64,000 bases of DNA from Williamsia soli. GTDB lineage: Bacteria; Actinomycetota; Actinomycetes; Mycobacteriales; Mycobacteriaceae. The stretch lies in the NCBI RefSeq assembly GCF_017377795.1, contig NZ_JAFRDR010000007.1:124001-188000 (forward strand), in the 5' to 3' direction. Both the position numbers and the translations under genes were made by a program. Below, in pieces: positions 1 to 9,208 of the stretch; positions within the stretch are counted from its first letter, which is position 1, and every line of letters begins with the position of its first letter. Under the pieces are notes generated by a model. It was given only the letters and a program-made list of their open reading frames with translations. It made no database searches and had not been told where the DNA came from.

Positions 1-96
1 CAGCGCAGCCTCGTCGTAGAAGAACTCCTCTACTTCCGAGCGTTCCACGGCTCGGTCGCTGCCGGTGGTGGTGTCCATCTGGATTGCAGTAGTCAT
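1..96 (-). CDS. Ring-hydroxylating dioxygenase beta (small) subunit, 3' part outside window
   Basis: Only the first 32 codons are present. The predicted N terminus begins MTTAIQMDTTTGSDRAVERS and continues with an acidic stretch VEEFFYDEAAL, which is typical of the start of the small subunit of Rieske ring-hydroxylating dioxygenases (SnoaL/NTF2-like fold, structural role in the alpha3beta3 hexamer). The ATG overlaps the stop of the preceding alpha-subunit gene by four bases (ATGA), the usual coupling of alpha and beta subunits. The identification rests on this position and the short N terminus; the rest of the gene lies beyond the left edge of the window. Confidence 0.75.
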   Translation of the reverse strand, partial: MTTAIQMDTTTGSDRAVERSEVEEFFYDEAAL

Positions 97-1436
97 TCTC
101 CGACCTTTCCGTTCACGCCGGCGACCTCGCCGACGCGCTTGCTCCAGTGCCGCCAGAAACTGCGCATGGCACCTTCGTCCGTGGACCGTCCACGCGGTCC
201 GGCGATGTCGTCGGCCATGCCGCGGGACATGTCGCTCCAGTCGAACTGTTCGGCATCGAAACCTGCGGTCGCGACGATACCGCGCTGGACCGCTTCATAG
301 GCCTCGATGTCATCGGGAGTGGCCAGGCCGCCGGGGCCGACGAAGCTCGCCATCGTCTTGAGTCGTAGGGCCCGCACATCGTCCGGCTCCCCGTTCTCGA
401 CGAGCTGCCAGGCGCGTACATCGGTGACCCCGGGCTCGACGGGTTCGAGCTGCCGGATGGTCAGTGCTTCGAGGTCGAAGAGCAGAAGGTTCGGGAAGAC
501 GAAGAGGATCCGTGACGCGTCCGCAATCGTCGCCGCCCGGTCGGCGCCGAGTCGTTCGGTCATCTCGGCGCGCTTGACCTCGATGCGATCCTTCTCGCTC
601 TCACCGAACCGAGGCTCCCACACCATGCCGATGCGGCCGTTGTGTCCGGTCAGGACCAACAGGCCATGGCCTTCCCCGAGGTCGTGGGCGTACTGATCGT
701 GATCGGTGACGGCGAATCCGGTCTCGCGGAGATACCCGACAAAAGTGTTGTGGGTTGGCGCGAAATGGTAACCGTCCATGGCATTTTCGACCGCCAGCTT
801 CCAGTTGCCGCGAACACTGTACTTCTGGATTCCCGGCAGCGTGGTCATCCCGTCCTTGCCGATGGACGCTGTCATCGAGATGTAGTCCGCTGCCTTGCCC
901 AGGTGGTCGAGGAGTGGGGGCACTCCGTCGTGGAAGGCGATGAAGACGAAGCCTTCGTGGATGTCGAGACGGGCGACCTCACGGAGGGACACCGAATCGA
1001 CGAAGGCGCTGTCGGTCGGATAGGCATCGCTGTCGGGTAGGGCCGCGAGTTCACCAGAGTTCCGGAAAGCCCATGCGTGATAGAAACATTGGAACGTTCT
1101 GGTGCGGCCCTCGGTCTCGCGGCAGAGGATGGTGCCGCGGTGCGGGCAGGCGTTGAGGTACGCGCGCACCTCTCCTTTGGAGTCGCGGACGAAGATCAGC
1201 GGGCGCCCACCGATGGTACGGGTCTTGAAGTCGCCGTTGACGGGGATCTCGGTCTCGTGTCCGAGGTAGAGCCACGTACGGCCCCAGATCTCGTTACGCT
1301 CGCGATTGAACACCGCGTTCTCGCGGTAGGCGCTGCGGTGGACCTTGAACGTCAGGTCGTCCCAGTCTTGGGCGATGAGCGAGTTGCCCACGGTGAGACG
1401 GTCGGTCTCGGCGTGGTTGGGAAGTGTTGTGGTCAT
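93..1436 (-). CDS. Rieske ring-hydroxylating dioxygenase alpha subunit
   Basis: This 447-residue protein is the catalytic subunit of an aromatic-ring-hydroxylating oxygenase. The N-terminal Rieske domain has C97-P-H99 and C117-F-Y-H120, the ligand pattern of a [2Fe-2S] Rieske cluster. The C-terminal domain carries the mononuclear iron motif D221-G-Y-H224-x4-H229. The length matches benzoate/anthranilate-type alpha subunits. It is followed, with a four-base overlap, by the beta subunit, so the pair should form a hexameric oxygenase. Electrons could come from a separate reductase, not seen here, or possibly from the fused P450 reductase upstream. The substrate cannot be read from sequence; the nearby aryl-alcohol-type and aldehyde dehydrogenases suggest an aromatic carboxylate or related acid. 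Confidence 0.9.
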   Translation of the reverse strand: MTTTLPNHAETDRLTVGNSLIAQDWDDLTFKVHRSAYRENAVFNRERNEIWGRTWLYLGHETEIPVNGDFKTRTIGGRPLIFVRDSKGEVRAYLNACPHRGTILCRETEGRTRTFQCFYHAWAFRNSGELAALPDSDAYPTDSAFVDSVSLREVARLDIHEGFVFIAFHDGVPPLLDHLGKAADYISMTASIGKDGMTTLPGIQKYSVRGNWKLAVENAMDGYHFAPTHNTFVGYLRETGFAVTDHDQYAHDLGEGHGLLVLTGHNGRIGMVWEPRFGESEKDRIEVKRAEMTERLGADRAATIADASRILFVFPNLLLFDLEALTIRQLEPVEPGVTDVRAWQLVENGEPDDVRALRLKTMASFVGPGGLATPDDIEAYEAVQRGIVATAGFDAEQFDWSDMSRGMADDIAGPRGRSTDEGAMRSFWRHWSKRVGEVAGVNGKVGE

Positions 1437-1527
1437 GGTGTCACGCTCATTTCATTCCAGAAGTGCGGATGCGAGGTGTGAGCTCTCATCAGCTGTTTGA
1501 TCGGGCCGGGCTGTGGCTGGTGATCTT

Positions 1528-3720
1528 TCACAGGTCGAGGACGAGTCCGGTGGGGGCGGCGCGACCGACGCACACCATCATCGCTGTGTTCGCTGCGCGT
1601 TCATCGGGGGTCAGGACGGTGTCGCGGTGGATCGGTTTGCCCGCGAGAACCCGGGTTTCGCAGGCACCGCAATAGCCCTCAGAGCAGTCGCTGGGAATTC
1701 CGGGCACCACCCCGGAGATCGCGTCGAACAGAGTTTGTCCAGGTGCGACATCGATGTCTGCTCCGGTGCGGGCCAGCCGAACCGTGAAGGCCGTGTCGTC
1801 GGGCTCGGCACCACGGCCTGATGCGGCGAATCGTTCGGTGTGCACCCGGGAAGCGAGGTCGGCGGCGTCGGCCGCAGCCGACAGGTCGTCGATGAGGCCG
1901 GCCGGACCGCAGCAATAGAGCAAACCGCCCGGAGGTAGGGCACGGACGAGTTCGGCGAGATCAGGTCGACCGCCGGTTGCGGTGTGCACCACGCTCAATC
2001 GGTCACCGAGCAGGTCGGCGAGTTCGTCGAGGTACGCCGCGCTGTCGGGTGCCCGCGTCAGGTACAGCATGCGGACTCGCGCGCCGCGGCGGAGCGCTTC
2101 GGTGACCATCGGGAGGATGGGCGTCACCCCGATACCGCCAGCGACGAACGTGTAGTCGTCTGCATCCTGGAGTGCGAAGTGGTTCCGGGGTGGTGCGGCA
2201 TCCAAGGTGACCCCCGAATCGGCCGTCGCATGCATCTCGGTCGAGCCGCCGCGGCCCGCCGGTTCCAACAGCACGGCAATCCGGTAGCTGTCGGACGATG
2301 ACACGCTGCCGCACAACGAGTATTGGCGGACCAGGCCGGACGGCAGGGTGACCGGTAGGTGAGCCCCCGGGGCCCATGTAGGCAGCGGGGAGCCGTCCTC
2401 GGAATGCAGGGTGATCTCGAGGATGCGGTCGGCGACTTTCCTGGTGGCCCCCACCTTGAGGCGAAGGGTGGTCCGCGGTGCAGTCGGTCGACGCCTATCC
2501 GCTGCGCGCGGACCCGGTGTGAACACCGCCGGAACCGAATCCCAGCCGGCCTGATTGCCAAGGGTCGGGTAGGGGACCAGGCCGGATTGCAGCACCTCGT
2601 ACGCGGGTAGGCGGGTGAGCACAGCGGTGATCATCTCCGTGAACATCGCGCGCGCGAGATGGGCGCCCGCGCATCGGTGGCTGCCGATCCCGAACGAAAG
2701 GTGCCGCCGCGCATCGCGATCGAGGTCGACGATCTCGGGGTCGTCGAACACGTCGGGGTCATGATTGGCTGCGACCCAGGGGATCAGTACGCGCTGCCCA
2801 CCGGAAACCGGGCACCCACCGACCACGGTATCGGTCTTCGCGGTGCGGGCCATGGACTGCGATGGGGCGAACACCCTCAGGAACTCTTCGGTGGCACCGG
2901 ACAACAGGGCGGGCTCATCGATCAGTCGTTGCCGCTGCTGAGGGTTCTGTGCGAGCCAGACCAGCACCGAACCGGTCAGCGATGTGGTGGTGTCGACGCC
3001 ACCGGCCACGAGAAGATAGGTGACGGAGACCAATTCGTCGTCGGTGAAGTGGCGGCCACTCGGATGCCAAGCATTGACGAGCTCGGAGAGTACATCGTCG
3101 CGGGGTTGCTGACGCCGGTCGACGAGCAGCTGCCGGACCCGTTGTTCGAGGTACCCGAGCCCGTCGACACCGCGCTGAGCCCGCTCGCTGCCGACCGGCG
3201 CCGCGAAGATGTCGTGCACGGGCCCCGCGAGCAGCGGTCCGTCCTCGTCCGGGAAGCCGAGCCAGCGCAGGGTGACGGCGGTCGGCAGGGGATTGGTCAG
3301 GTCGGCGACGAGGTCGCAGGAGCCCGACTCGATGAATTCGTCGATGATCGCGGTCGTGAGCTCGGCGATCATGGGCCGTAGCTTCTCCACGGCGTCCGCG
3401 GTCAGGAACGGGTTGATCAGTTCGCGGTACGCCACTGACGCCGGGGGATCCAGTTCGATCGGGTATTGCGGGAGACCCCCTCCGCGGGGGATCACGAACG
3501 ACACCCCATCGTCAGGTCGCTGTCGTTCGGACGAGAACGCGTTGTCGTCGCGGGCAACGCGGACGACATCATCCCATCGGGTCGTGTACCAGAAGCCCTC
3601 GTGCGCGTCTGTCCACGCGACGGGACATGCCGACCGGTGTTGCGCGTAGTACGCGACAGGGTCTGCATTGCATTGCGGGGAGTGGTGATCGAAGAACGGG
3701 CTGGGCGAAGTTGTCATCAC
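1528..3720 (-). CDS. Self-sufficient cytochrome P450 fused to phthalate-dioxygenase-type reductase (class VII-like)
   Basis: One 730-residue polypeptide joins three modules. Residues 1 to about 410 are a P450: I-helix AGGVDTT (239-245), ExxR at E279-R282, and the heme loop FGIGSHRCAG with C350 as the axial thiolate. After a Pro/Arg-rich linker, residues about 415-640 form a flavin/NAD(P)H reductase with RQYSLCG and GGIGVTP motifs. Residues about 650-730 are a plant-type [2Fe-2S] ferredoxin with C679, C684, C687 and C717. This domain order is that of the CYP116B/P450RhF class, which needs no separate redox partner. Start choice: GTG at 3720 is immediately followed by ATG at 3717; either is possible. 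The gene lies 58 bp after the aldehyde dehydrogenase in one orientation, consistent with oxidation followed by aldehyde removal. Confidence 0.9.
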   Translation of the reverse strand: MMTTSPSPFFDHHSPQCNADPVAYYAQHRSACPVAWTDAHEGFWYTTRWDDVVRVARDDNAFSSERQRPDDGVSFVIPRGGGLPQYPIELDPPASVAYRELINPFLTADAVEKLRPMIAELTTAIIDEFIESGSCDLVADLTNPLPTAVTLRWLGFPDEDGPLLAGPVHDIFAAPVGSERAQRGVDGLGYLEQRVRQLLVDRRQQPRDDVLSELVNAWHPSGRHFTDDELVSVTYLLVAGGVDTTTSLTGSVLVWLAQNPQQRQRLIDEPALLSGATEEFLRVFAPSQSMARTAKTDTVVGGCPVSGGQRVLIPWVAANHDPDVFDDPEIVDLDRDARRHLSFGIGSHRCAGAHLARAMFTEMITAVLTRLPAYEVLQSGLVPYPTLGNQAGWDSVPAVFTPGPRAADRRRPTAPRTTLRLKVGATRKVADRILEITLHSEDGSPLPTWAPGAHLPVTLPSGLVRQYSLCGSVSSSDSYRIAVLLEPAGRGGSTEMHATADSGVTLDAAPPRNHFALQDADDYTFVAGGIGVTPILPMVTEALRRGARVRMLYLTRAPDSAAYLDELADLLGDRLSVVHTATGGRPDLAELVRALPPGGLLYCCGPAGLIDDLSAAADAADLASRVHTERFAASGRGAEPDDTAFTVRLARTGADIDVAPGQTLFDAISGVVPGIPSDCSEGYCGACETRVLAGKPIHRDTVLTPDERAANTAMMVCVGRAAPTGLVLDL

Positions 3721-3778
3721 AGGACTTTCGAACGAACCGATCGCATGGTGTTATCCGGCCACGCGGCACCGGGGGTGT

Positions 3779-5239
3779 TCAGGGGTGGACGGTGGAACGC
3801 AGTTTGGCGGCCACTCCCTTCTCGTGACTGTACTCACGCATTGCGAGGTAGCCTCCGCCTCGGCTGAATCCGCTGTCCTTCTGCATGTTGAACGGGAAGC
3901 CGATGACGCCGGAGTCAGCGAACTGATTGATCGAGACCTGACCGGCACGAACGGACGCGGCCATGTGAAGAGCCCGCGATACATCGGAGGTCCAAATGCA
4001 GGCCAGCAGACCGAAGTCCGTGGAGTTGGCGATCTCGAGAGCCGCCGCGTCGGTCGAGAACGTCTGGATCGCGAGCACCGGTCCGAAGACCTCTTCTCGG
4101 ATGATCCGCGATGAGGCGTCGACGTTGTCCACGACGGTGGGTTCGACGAAGAAACCGGCGTCACCCACCGATGTGGGCCGTCCCCCGCCGGTCAGGATCC
4201 GGCCGCCCTCACCGGCTGCGCCGTCCAGGAATCCTCTCACCTTGTCGTACTGGGCGCGGTTGACGAGTGGGCCCATGTCCGGGTTGGTGTCCCACGAGCC
4301 GATTTTCACCGCGCGCATCGACGCGACGACCCGCTCACGTACGGCATCGGCGATGGAGGATGCCACGATCAACCTGGAACCGGCGTAACAGTTCTGTCCG
4401 GCATTCTCGGTGATCGAGCGCACGATTTCGGGAATGGCCTCGTCGAGATCGGCATCGGCGAACACGATGTTGGGTGATTTGCCACCCAATTCGAGTTTCA
4501 CGGGTACCAGGGTTTCGGCTGCTGCACGCATCACTGCGCGGCCCGTTGCGGTCGAACCGACGAACGAGATGTGATCGATCCCGGGGTGCGCCGTCAGCGC
4601 CGCACCCGTCTCGGCCAGTCCGGTCACCACGTTGAACACACCGTCCGGCAGGCCGGCCTCGGTGGCGAGGGCAGCAAGTGCCAGCACCACTCGTGGGGCC
4701 TCTTCCGATGGTTTGAGTACGACGGTGTTGCCCGCGGCAAGGGCAGGCGCGACGTTGGCTGCGGTGAGTACCGCGGGCACGTTCCACGGTGTGATGACCG
4801 CGCAGACGCCCAACGGTTCGAGCAGGGTGTAGCCGTGGAAATCGGGTGACCGGGTCGGCAGTGTGACACCGGTCAGTTTGTCGGCGGCGCCGGCGAAGTA
4901 CTGGACGATCGACGTCGCGATCGCGATGTTCATCGATCCGCCCCACAGCGGCTTTCCGACGTCTCGGGCCTCCAAGGCGGCGAGGGCATCGGTGTTGTCC
5001 TCGATCAAGCGAGCCCAGCGACCGAGACTTTGCCCACGTTCAGAGGCCGACGTGGCCGCCCAACCTGCGGCCGCCTTGCGAGCCGCCCTCACAGCCGAGT
5101 CCACGTCCGCTGCCGAACCGCGCGCGACGGTGAAGAATGTGTTTTCGGTCGAAGGATCGGTGACGACGATGCCCTCGTCGCCGGTGGGGCACCAACGGCC
5201 GTCGACGAACTGCGAGCGCTCGGGCAAGTCAATGTGCAT
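3779..5239 (-). CDS. NAD(P)-dependent aldehyde dehydrogenase
   Basis: This 486-residue member of the ALDH superfamily should oxidise an aldehyde made by the neighbouring oxygenases or alcohol dehydrogenase. It contains the ELGGKSPNIVFADADL segment with the general-base glutamate and the catalytic cysteine in NAGQNCYAGSRL; cofactor-binding PWNVPAV and GSTATGR motifs are present. I chose ATG at 5239 (MHIDLPERSQF). An in-frame TTG at 5269 would add ten residues but has no ribosome site. A -35-like TTGACT on the minus strand (5274-5269), followed after about 17 bp by an AT-rich -10 region, would place transcription start at or next to this ATG, so the mRNA may be leaderless. The substrate is not determined. 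Confidence 0.92.
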   Translation of the reverse strand: MHIDLPERSQFVDGRWCPTGDEGIVVTDPSTENTFFTVARGSAADVDSAVRAARKAAAGWAATSASERGQSLGRWARLIEDNTDALAALEARDVGKPLWGGSMNIAIATSIVQYFAGAADKLTGVTLPTRSPDFHGYTLLEPLGVCAVITPWNVPAVLTAANVAPALAAGNTVVLKPSEEAPRVVLALAALATEAGLPDGVFNVVTGLAETGAALTAHPGIDHISFVGSTATGRAVMRAAAETLVPVKLELGGKSPNIVFADADLDEAIPEIVRSITENAGQNCYAGSRLIVASSIADAVRERVVASMRAVKIGSWDTNPDMGPLVNRAQYDKVRGFLDGAAGEGGRILTGGGRPTSVGDAGFFVEPTVVDNVDASSRIIREEVFGPVLAIQTFSTDAAALEIANSTDFGLLACIWTSDVSRALHMAASVRAGQVSINQFADSGVIGFPFNMQKDSGFSRGGGYLAMREYSHEKGVAAKLRSTVHP

Positions 5240-5297
5240 ATTTGAATGTTCGAGGATTTCGTCGCGCAAGTCAAGACGACATATCTTATTGTAAGAC
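5239..5297 (-). promoter_or_regulatory. Divergent promoter/operator between aldehyde and alcohol dehydrogenase genes
   Basis: The 59-bp gap holds a 15-bp palindrome ATCTTATTGTAAGAC at 5283-5297 (arms TCTTA/TAAGA). On the minus strand a TTGACT -35-like box at 5274-5269 and a weak -10 about 17 bp later point to a start near 5239, which places the palindrome centre around -51, a usual activator position. On the plus side the palindrome ends one base before the ATG of the alcohol dehydrogenase. The same sequence family recurs at 6436, 25094 and 25111. Regulator and function are inferred. Confidence 0.55.
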
Positions 5298-5298
5298 G

Positions 5299-6402
5299 AT
5301 GAAACGAGATGTTTACACCGTCACCGCAGCCGTGGTCCGCAGTCCCGGAGGGGCGTTTGACCTGGAAGAAGTCCAGATCGAAGGCCCGCGCCCAGGTGAG
5401 ATCCTGGTTCGGATCATGAGTTCGGGCATCTGCGGCACGGACCTCGAGTTCGCGTCGATGATGAATCTGCCGGTCGTCCTCGGGCACGAGGGTGCCGGGA
5501 TCGTGGAAGCCCTCGGCGACGGCGTCGACGACCTGGAGATCGGCGACAAAGTCGCCATGTCCTTTGCTCACTGTGGGCGGTGTCGGACCTGCGGGGGCTC
5601 CGCGCCTGCTTACTGTGAGCACTTCTGGGAGTACAACTTCATCGGGACGAGGCCAGACGGCAGCACCGCTCTCTCCCAGGGCGGTCGACCCGTGTATGGA
5701 CACTTCCTCGGTCAGTCGTCGTTCGCGACCCATGCAGTCGTCCGGCGCAGCAGTGTCGTCCGGGTGCCCGACGACACCGACCTCCACCTGGTGGGTCCCT
5801 TCGGATGTGGATTTCAAACCGGCGCGGGGGCTGTACTGAACGTCCTGCGTCCGGAGCCCGGGTCGTCGATCGCGGTCTTCGGCGTCGGAGGGGTTGGAGC
5901 CGCCGCCGTCATGGCTGCGGCGAGCGTGGAGTGCGGCACCGTCATCGCCGTCGACATCATGGATGCTCGATTGGAACAGGCCCTGGGTTTCGGCGCCACA
6001 CATACTGTGCGTAGTGACAGCGCGGACCTGCAGGACAAGATCCGCGAGATCGTGCCCGGGGGACTGGATTACAGCATCGACGCGACCGGGCGCACCGATG
6101 TGTTGCGAAACGCGGTCGACGCGCTCGCGCCGCTGGGCCGATGTGGTGTGGTCGGCGTGGGGCCGAGTCCGGAAATGATCCTCGAGTGGCGGTCGGTACT
6201 GGCCGGACGGACGATCACGGGCATCACGGCGGGCAACTCCGTTCCTGCGACGTTCTTGCCGCAATTGCTCGATCTTCATCGCGCAGGGCGCTTTCCGGTC
6301 GACACATTGTTGACCGAATTCCCCTTCAGCGAGATCAATGCGGCCGTAGATGCAGTCCGTGCGGGCGCGGTGGGCAAGGCCGTTCTCGTGATGGATTCGT
6401 GA
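5299..6402 (+). CDS. Zinc-dependent alcohol dehydrogenase, aryl-alcohol-dehydrogenase type
   Basis: This 367-residue medium-chain dehydrogenase begins MKRDVYTVTAAVVRSPGG. It has the catalytic zinc motif SGICGTDLEF followed by the GHEGAG histidine/glutamate segment, the structural-zinc cysteines C-GR-C-RT-C with a fourth at AYC, the FGCGFQTGAGAV helix typical of benzyl/aryl-alcohol dehydrogenases, and the Rossmann motif GVGGVGAAAV. It should interconvert an alcohol and aldehyde with NAD. Upstream in-frame codons from 5242 are rejected as start because they fall in the divergent operator. The ribosome site is weak (AAGA), and the palindrome at 5283-5297 abuts the start codon. It is divergent from the aldehyde dehydrogenase and co-directional with the importer operon downstream. 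Confidence 0.88.
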   Translation: MKRDVYTVTAAVVRSPGGAFDLEEVQIEGPRPGEILVRIMSSGICGTDLEFASMMNLPVVLGHEGAGIVEALGDGVDDLEIGDKVAMSFAHCGRCRTCGGSAPAYCEHFWEYNFIGTRPDGSTALSQGGRPVYGHFLGQSSFATHAVVRRSSVVRVPDDTDLHLVGPFGCGFQTGAGAVLNVLRPEPGSSIAVFGVGGVGAAAVMAAASVECGTVIAVDIMDARLEQALGFGATHTVRSDSADLQDKIREIVPGGLDYSIDATGRTDVLRNAVDALAPLGRCGVVGVGPSPEMILEWRSVLAGRTITGITAGNSVPATFLPQLLDLHRAGRFPVDTLLTEFPFSEINAAVDAVRAGAVGKAVLVMDS

Positions 6403-6435
6403 AAAACCGTCCGCCCGCGTTTCAGCAATATTAAT

Positions 6436-6489
6436 ATCGCATTGTGAGACGCCATATGGCTTGACGAGATGCCGGGATGGATCTCTAAT
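6436..6489 (+). promoter_or_regulatory. Promoter and operator of the BMP-type ABC importer operon
   Basis: A 15-bp element ATCGCATTGTGAGAC at 6436-6450 matches the palindrome family seen upstream of prmA in 13 of 15 positions. It is followed by a perfect 10-bp palindrome GCCATATGGC (6451-6460), a TTGACG -35-like box (6461-6466), a 17-bp spacer and a TCTAAT -10-like box (6484-6489). The element centre would lie near -53, almost the same spacing as at the aldehyde dehydrogenase promoter. Confidence 0.55.
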
Positions 6490-6539
6490 GGTCAGGACAG
6501 CGTCGCTCTGACACTCAACTCAGCTCTTGGAGGAACAAA

Positions 6540-7619
6540 ATGCGCTCGAAGACTATCGGTGCTCTGGCGGCGCTGACCGCCGGTGTGCTTTTACTGCCCG
6601 CGTGTGGTTCACGCAACGATGACGGTGGGGGTACCGATACCGGGTCTGTCGCCGATGTAGCAGCCATTCAAGAGGCGATGCCGGATGTCAACGGTGATGG
6701 CAACGTCGTCATCGGCATCATGAGCCCCGGTGACACCGGCGACGGCGGGTACTACGAATCATTCGTCACCGAGGCGCGGGCGTTCGCCGACGAGAAGGGG
6801 TGGACGCTCAACATCGTCGACAAGATCAACACCTCCGACGCCGTCGCCCAGGCCCGAAACCTGTGCCGGCAGAACGTGGACATGATCGCCGTTGGTGCCA
6901 GTGAACTCAAAGATGCGCTGTCGGCCACCAGCGACGAATCTTGCGCCAACGTGGCTTTCTACATCTCTTCAGGCGACGGCGTCGACGAGAACCCACAGGT
7001 CGCGCAGAGTCAGGATCGCGCCAACGAGTCGATCATCGTGGCCGGGTACTCCGCTGGGCTGATCATGCAGCGCACCGGCGCGAAGACCGCCGGATTCATC
7101 GGCGGACCCGAAGTCGACTTCTCCACCCGCGCAGCGAATGCGTACGCAGCAGGTGTCAAACAGGTCGTCCCCGACGCGAATGTGCTCACCACATACACCG
7201 GTGACAGTGAGGACTCAGGCAAGGCGCGGGAGGCAGCGACCGCGCAGATGGCGCAAGGCGCAGCTGTGATCTACCCATACCTGGGTGGTGCCACCGACTC
7301 CGTCGCGTCTCTCGCGAACGAGCGGAACGTCGCCGTCCTCACCCCCGGAAGTGATCGGTGCGATTCGACCGCGCCCTCGTACGACGTCTCGGTCCTGTTC
7401 GCGCCGGGGCTGTACTTCGGAGAGACGCTGAACCAATTCAACGACGGCACATTGGAATTGGGCGCGATCAAGGTCTACCACCTCGGCGTCGACAAGTACC
7501 CGACGGTCAAGATCTGCGAGCCGGAGGGTACCGAAGAAGCTCAGCTCAACGAGTTCATCGCCGGAATCGGCGCAGGAGACATCAAGCCCGACGATCTCAT
7601 CGCCGCGTCGGTGTCATGA
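6540..7619 (+). CDS. BMP-family (PnrA/Med-like) substrate-binding lipoprotein of an ABC importer
   Basis: This 359-residue protein is the extracellular binding component of the importer encoded by the next three genes. The N terminus has a short charged region, a hydrophobic core and a lipobox LLLPAC, so it should be lipidated and anchored outside the membrane. The mature part begins a BMP/Bmp fold (VVIGIMSPGDTGDGGYY, later AGYSAGLIMQ and VIYPYLGGATDS). Family members bind purine nucleosides or other ring-containing ligands, but the oxygenase-rich setting leaves the ligand open. A strong ribosome site GGAGGAAC precedes the ATG. The stop overlaps the ATPase start (ATGA), showing one operon. 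Confidence 0.88.
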   Translation: MRSKTIGALAALTAGVLLLPACGSRNDDGGGTDTGSVADVAAIQEAMPDVNGDGNVVIGIMSPGDTGDGGYYESFVTEARAFADEKGWTLNIVDKINTSDAVAQARNLCRQNVDMIAVGASELKDALSATSDESCANVAFYISSGDGVDENPQVAQSQDRANESIIVAGYSAGLIMQRTGAKTAGFIGGPEVDFSTRAANAYAAGVKQVVPDANVLTTYTGDSEDSGKAREAATAQMAQGAAVIYPYLGGATDSVASLANERNVAVLTPGSDRCDSTAPSYDVSVLFAPGLYFGETLNQFNDGTLELGAIKVYHLGVDKYPTVKICEPEGTEEAQLNEFIAGIGAGDIKPDDLIAASVS

Positions 7620-9208
7620 CAGGAGCGAGTTCCGCGCGTCGCGATCAGGTCGGCGTGGCAGTTCCTTCCGCTGTCGAGATACACGGCGCCACCAAGAAGT
7701 ACGGATCGCTGTTCGCAGTCGATTCTGTGGACTTCTCCGTTCTCCGCGGTGAGATCCATGGTCTTCTCGGTCAGAACGGGGCCGGGAAGAGCACCCTGAT
7801 GAAGATCCTGAGCGGGCTCGTGGTGCCCGACTCAGGTGAGGTGTTGGTCGATGGTCGCGAGGTCCGCATCACCGACCCTCACATCGCCGCGGAACTCGGT
7901 ATATCGATGGTGCATCAGCACTTCAGTCTCGTCGGACCACTGACGGTGTGGGAGAACGTGATACTGGGTGATCGCGGTCGCGTGGACCGCGCCACCGCGC
8001 GGCAGCAGGTCCTCGACGTCGGGGCCAGATACGGCCTCGACGTCGACCCTGATGCCGTGGTCGACGACCTGTCAACCGGATTGCGACAACGGGTCGAGAT
8101 CATCAAATGCCTTCGCAATCAACCATCGATCTTGGTGCTCGACGAGCCGACCTCGGTACTGACAGCGGCTGAATCGAAAGACCTGTTCAGCGTTCTGCGG
8201 TCCGTCGTCGATCGGGACGACACCGGGGTGATCTTGATCAGTCACAAACTCGACGAGATCAAGCACAGCTGCGACCGCGTCACGATCATGCGGAACGGTA
8301 AGGTCGTTGGACGCTACGTCACGGCCGAGACCGGTGTGGACAAACTGGCGACTGAGATGATCGGACGCCAGATCAGCGTGGAGGACCGGCAGGCCGTCAC
8401 CGGCGTGCTGGACGGCGAGGACCTCGGCGGTGTCACCACGGCCCCCCGGGACCAGTCCGAGAAGCCTGTCCGTCTACGGATCATCGACGCCGTGGCGAAC
8501 GATGTGGAGGGTCGCCCTCTGCTGCGCGGCATGTCCTTTCATGTCCGCGCCGGTGAAATACTCGGCGTTGCGGGCGTCGAGGGAAATGGGCAGTGGGCAC
8601 TCGGGAATCTGTTCTCGAGCCTGCAGCCCCTGGTGTCCGGATCAGTGGAGGTCGACGGGTCGGTGGTCGCGTCCGACAAACCCGGCTCGATGGGCAGAGC
8701 GGGTGTCGGGGTCATTCCCGAGGACCGTCACGATTCCGGATGCGTCCTCGAACTGAGCGTCGCCGAGAACCTCATCATGACTGCGCCGCAGATTGTTGCG
8801 CGGCACGGGTTCATGGACCGCCGGGCCATGCGTAGGCACGCAGAGACGTTGATCGAGCAGTTCTCGATCTCGACACCTTCGCCTGACACCGCGATCGGAC
8901 GTCTGTCCGGCGGCAACCAGCAGAAGGTGGTACTCGCTCGCGAACTGTCGAACGGCCCAGGTGTGCTGGTGGCCGCTCAGCCGACGCGCGGCCTCGATGT
9001 CGGTGCCGTCGAGTACATGAACGAACAGCTCCGCAAGGCGGCCGAACGTGGAATCGCTGTGCTGCTCATCGCAAACGAACTGCAAGAGATATTGACACTC
9101 GCCACCCGGATCATCGTGATCCACCGCGGCGTCGTGGTCGGTGAAATGGACAGAGAAAACGTCGACATCGACAAACTCGGTCTGATGATGGGAGGGCAGA
9201 AGGTATGA
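7616..9208 (+). CDS. ABC importer ATPase with two fused nucleotide-binding domains (NupA/RbsA-like)
   Basis: This 530-residue cytoplasmic ATPase powers the importer. Domain 1 (residues about 20-250) has Walker A GQNGAGKST, Walker B ILVLDEPTS, and a family-typical altered signature LSTGLRQRVE. Domain 2 has the degenerate P-loop GVEGNGQW usual for this family, signature LSGGNQQK and a Walker-B-like VLVAAQPTRGLDVGA. This organisation is characteristic of nucleoside and sugar importers that pair with BMP proteins. The ATG at 7616 overlaps the stop of the binding-protein gene by four bases; longer in-frame extensions upstream run through that gene and are rejected. The 3' end overlaps the first permease by four bases. 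Confidence 0.9.
   Translation: MTGASSARRDQVGVAVPSAVEIHGATKKYGSLFAVDSVDFSVLRGEIHGLLGQNGAGKSTLMKILSGLVVPDSGEVLVDGREVRITDPHIAAELGISMVHQHFSLVGPLTVWENVILGDRGRVDRATARQQVLDVGARYGLDVDPDAVVDDLSTGLRQRVEIIKCLRNQPSILVLDEPTSVLTAAESKDLFSVLRSVVDRDDTGVILISHKLDEIKHSCDRVTIMRNGKVVGRYVTAETGVDKLATEMIGRQISVEDRQAVTGVLDGEDLGGVTTAPRDQSEKPVRLRIIDAVANDVEGRPLLRGMSFHVRAGEILGVAGVEGNGQWALGNLFSSLQPLVSGSVEVDGSVVASDKPGSMGRAGVGVIPEDRHDSGCVLELSVAENLIMTAPQIVARHGFMDRRAMRRHAETLIEQFSISTPSPDTAIGRLSGGNQQKVVLARELSNGPGVLVAAQPTRGLDVGAVEYMNEQLRKAAERGIAVLLIANELQEILTLATRIIVIHRGVVVGEMDRENVDIDKLGLMMGGQKV

Noticed and set aside
7358-7615. N-terminal extension of the importer ATPase
   Set aside because: It lies inside the binding-protein gene in another frame; the ATG at 7616 with four-base overlap gives the normal family N terminus.
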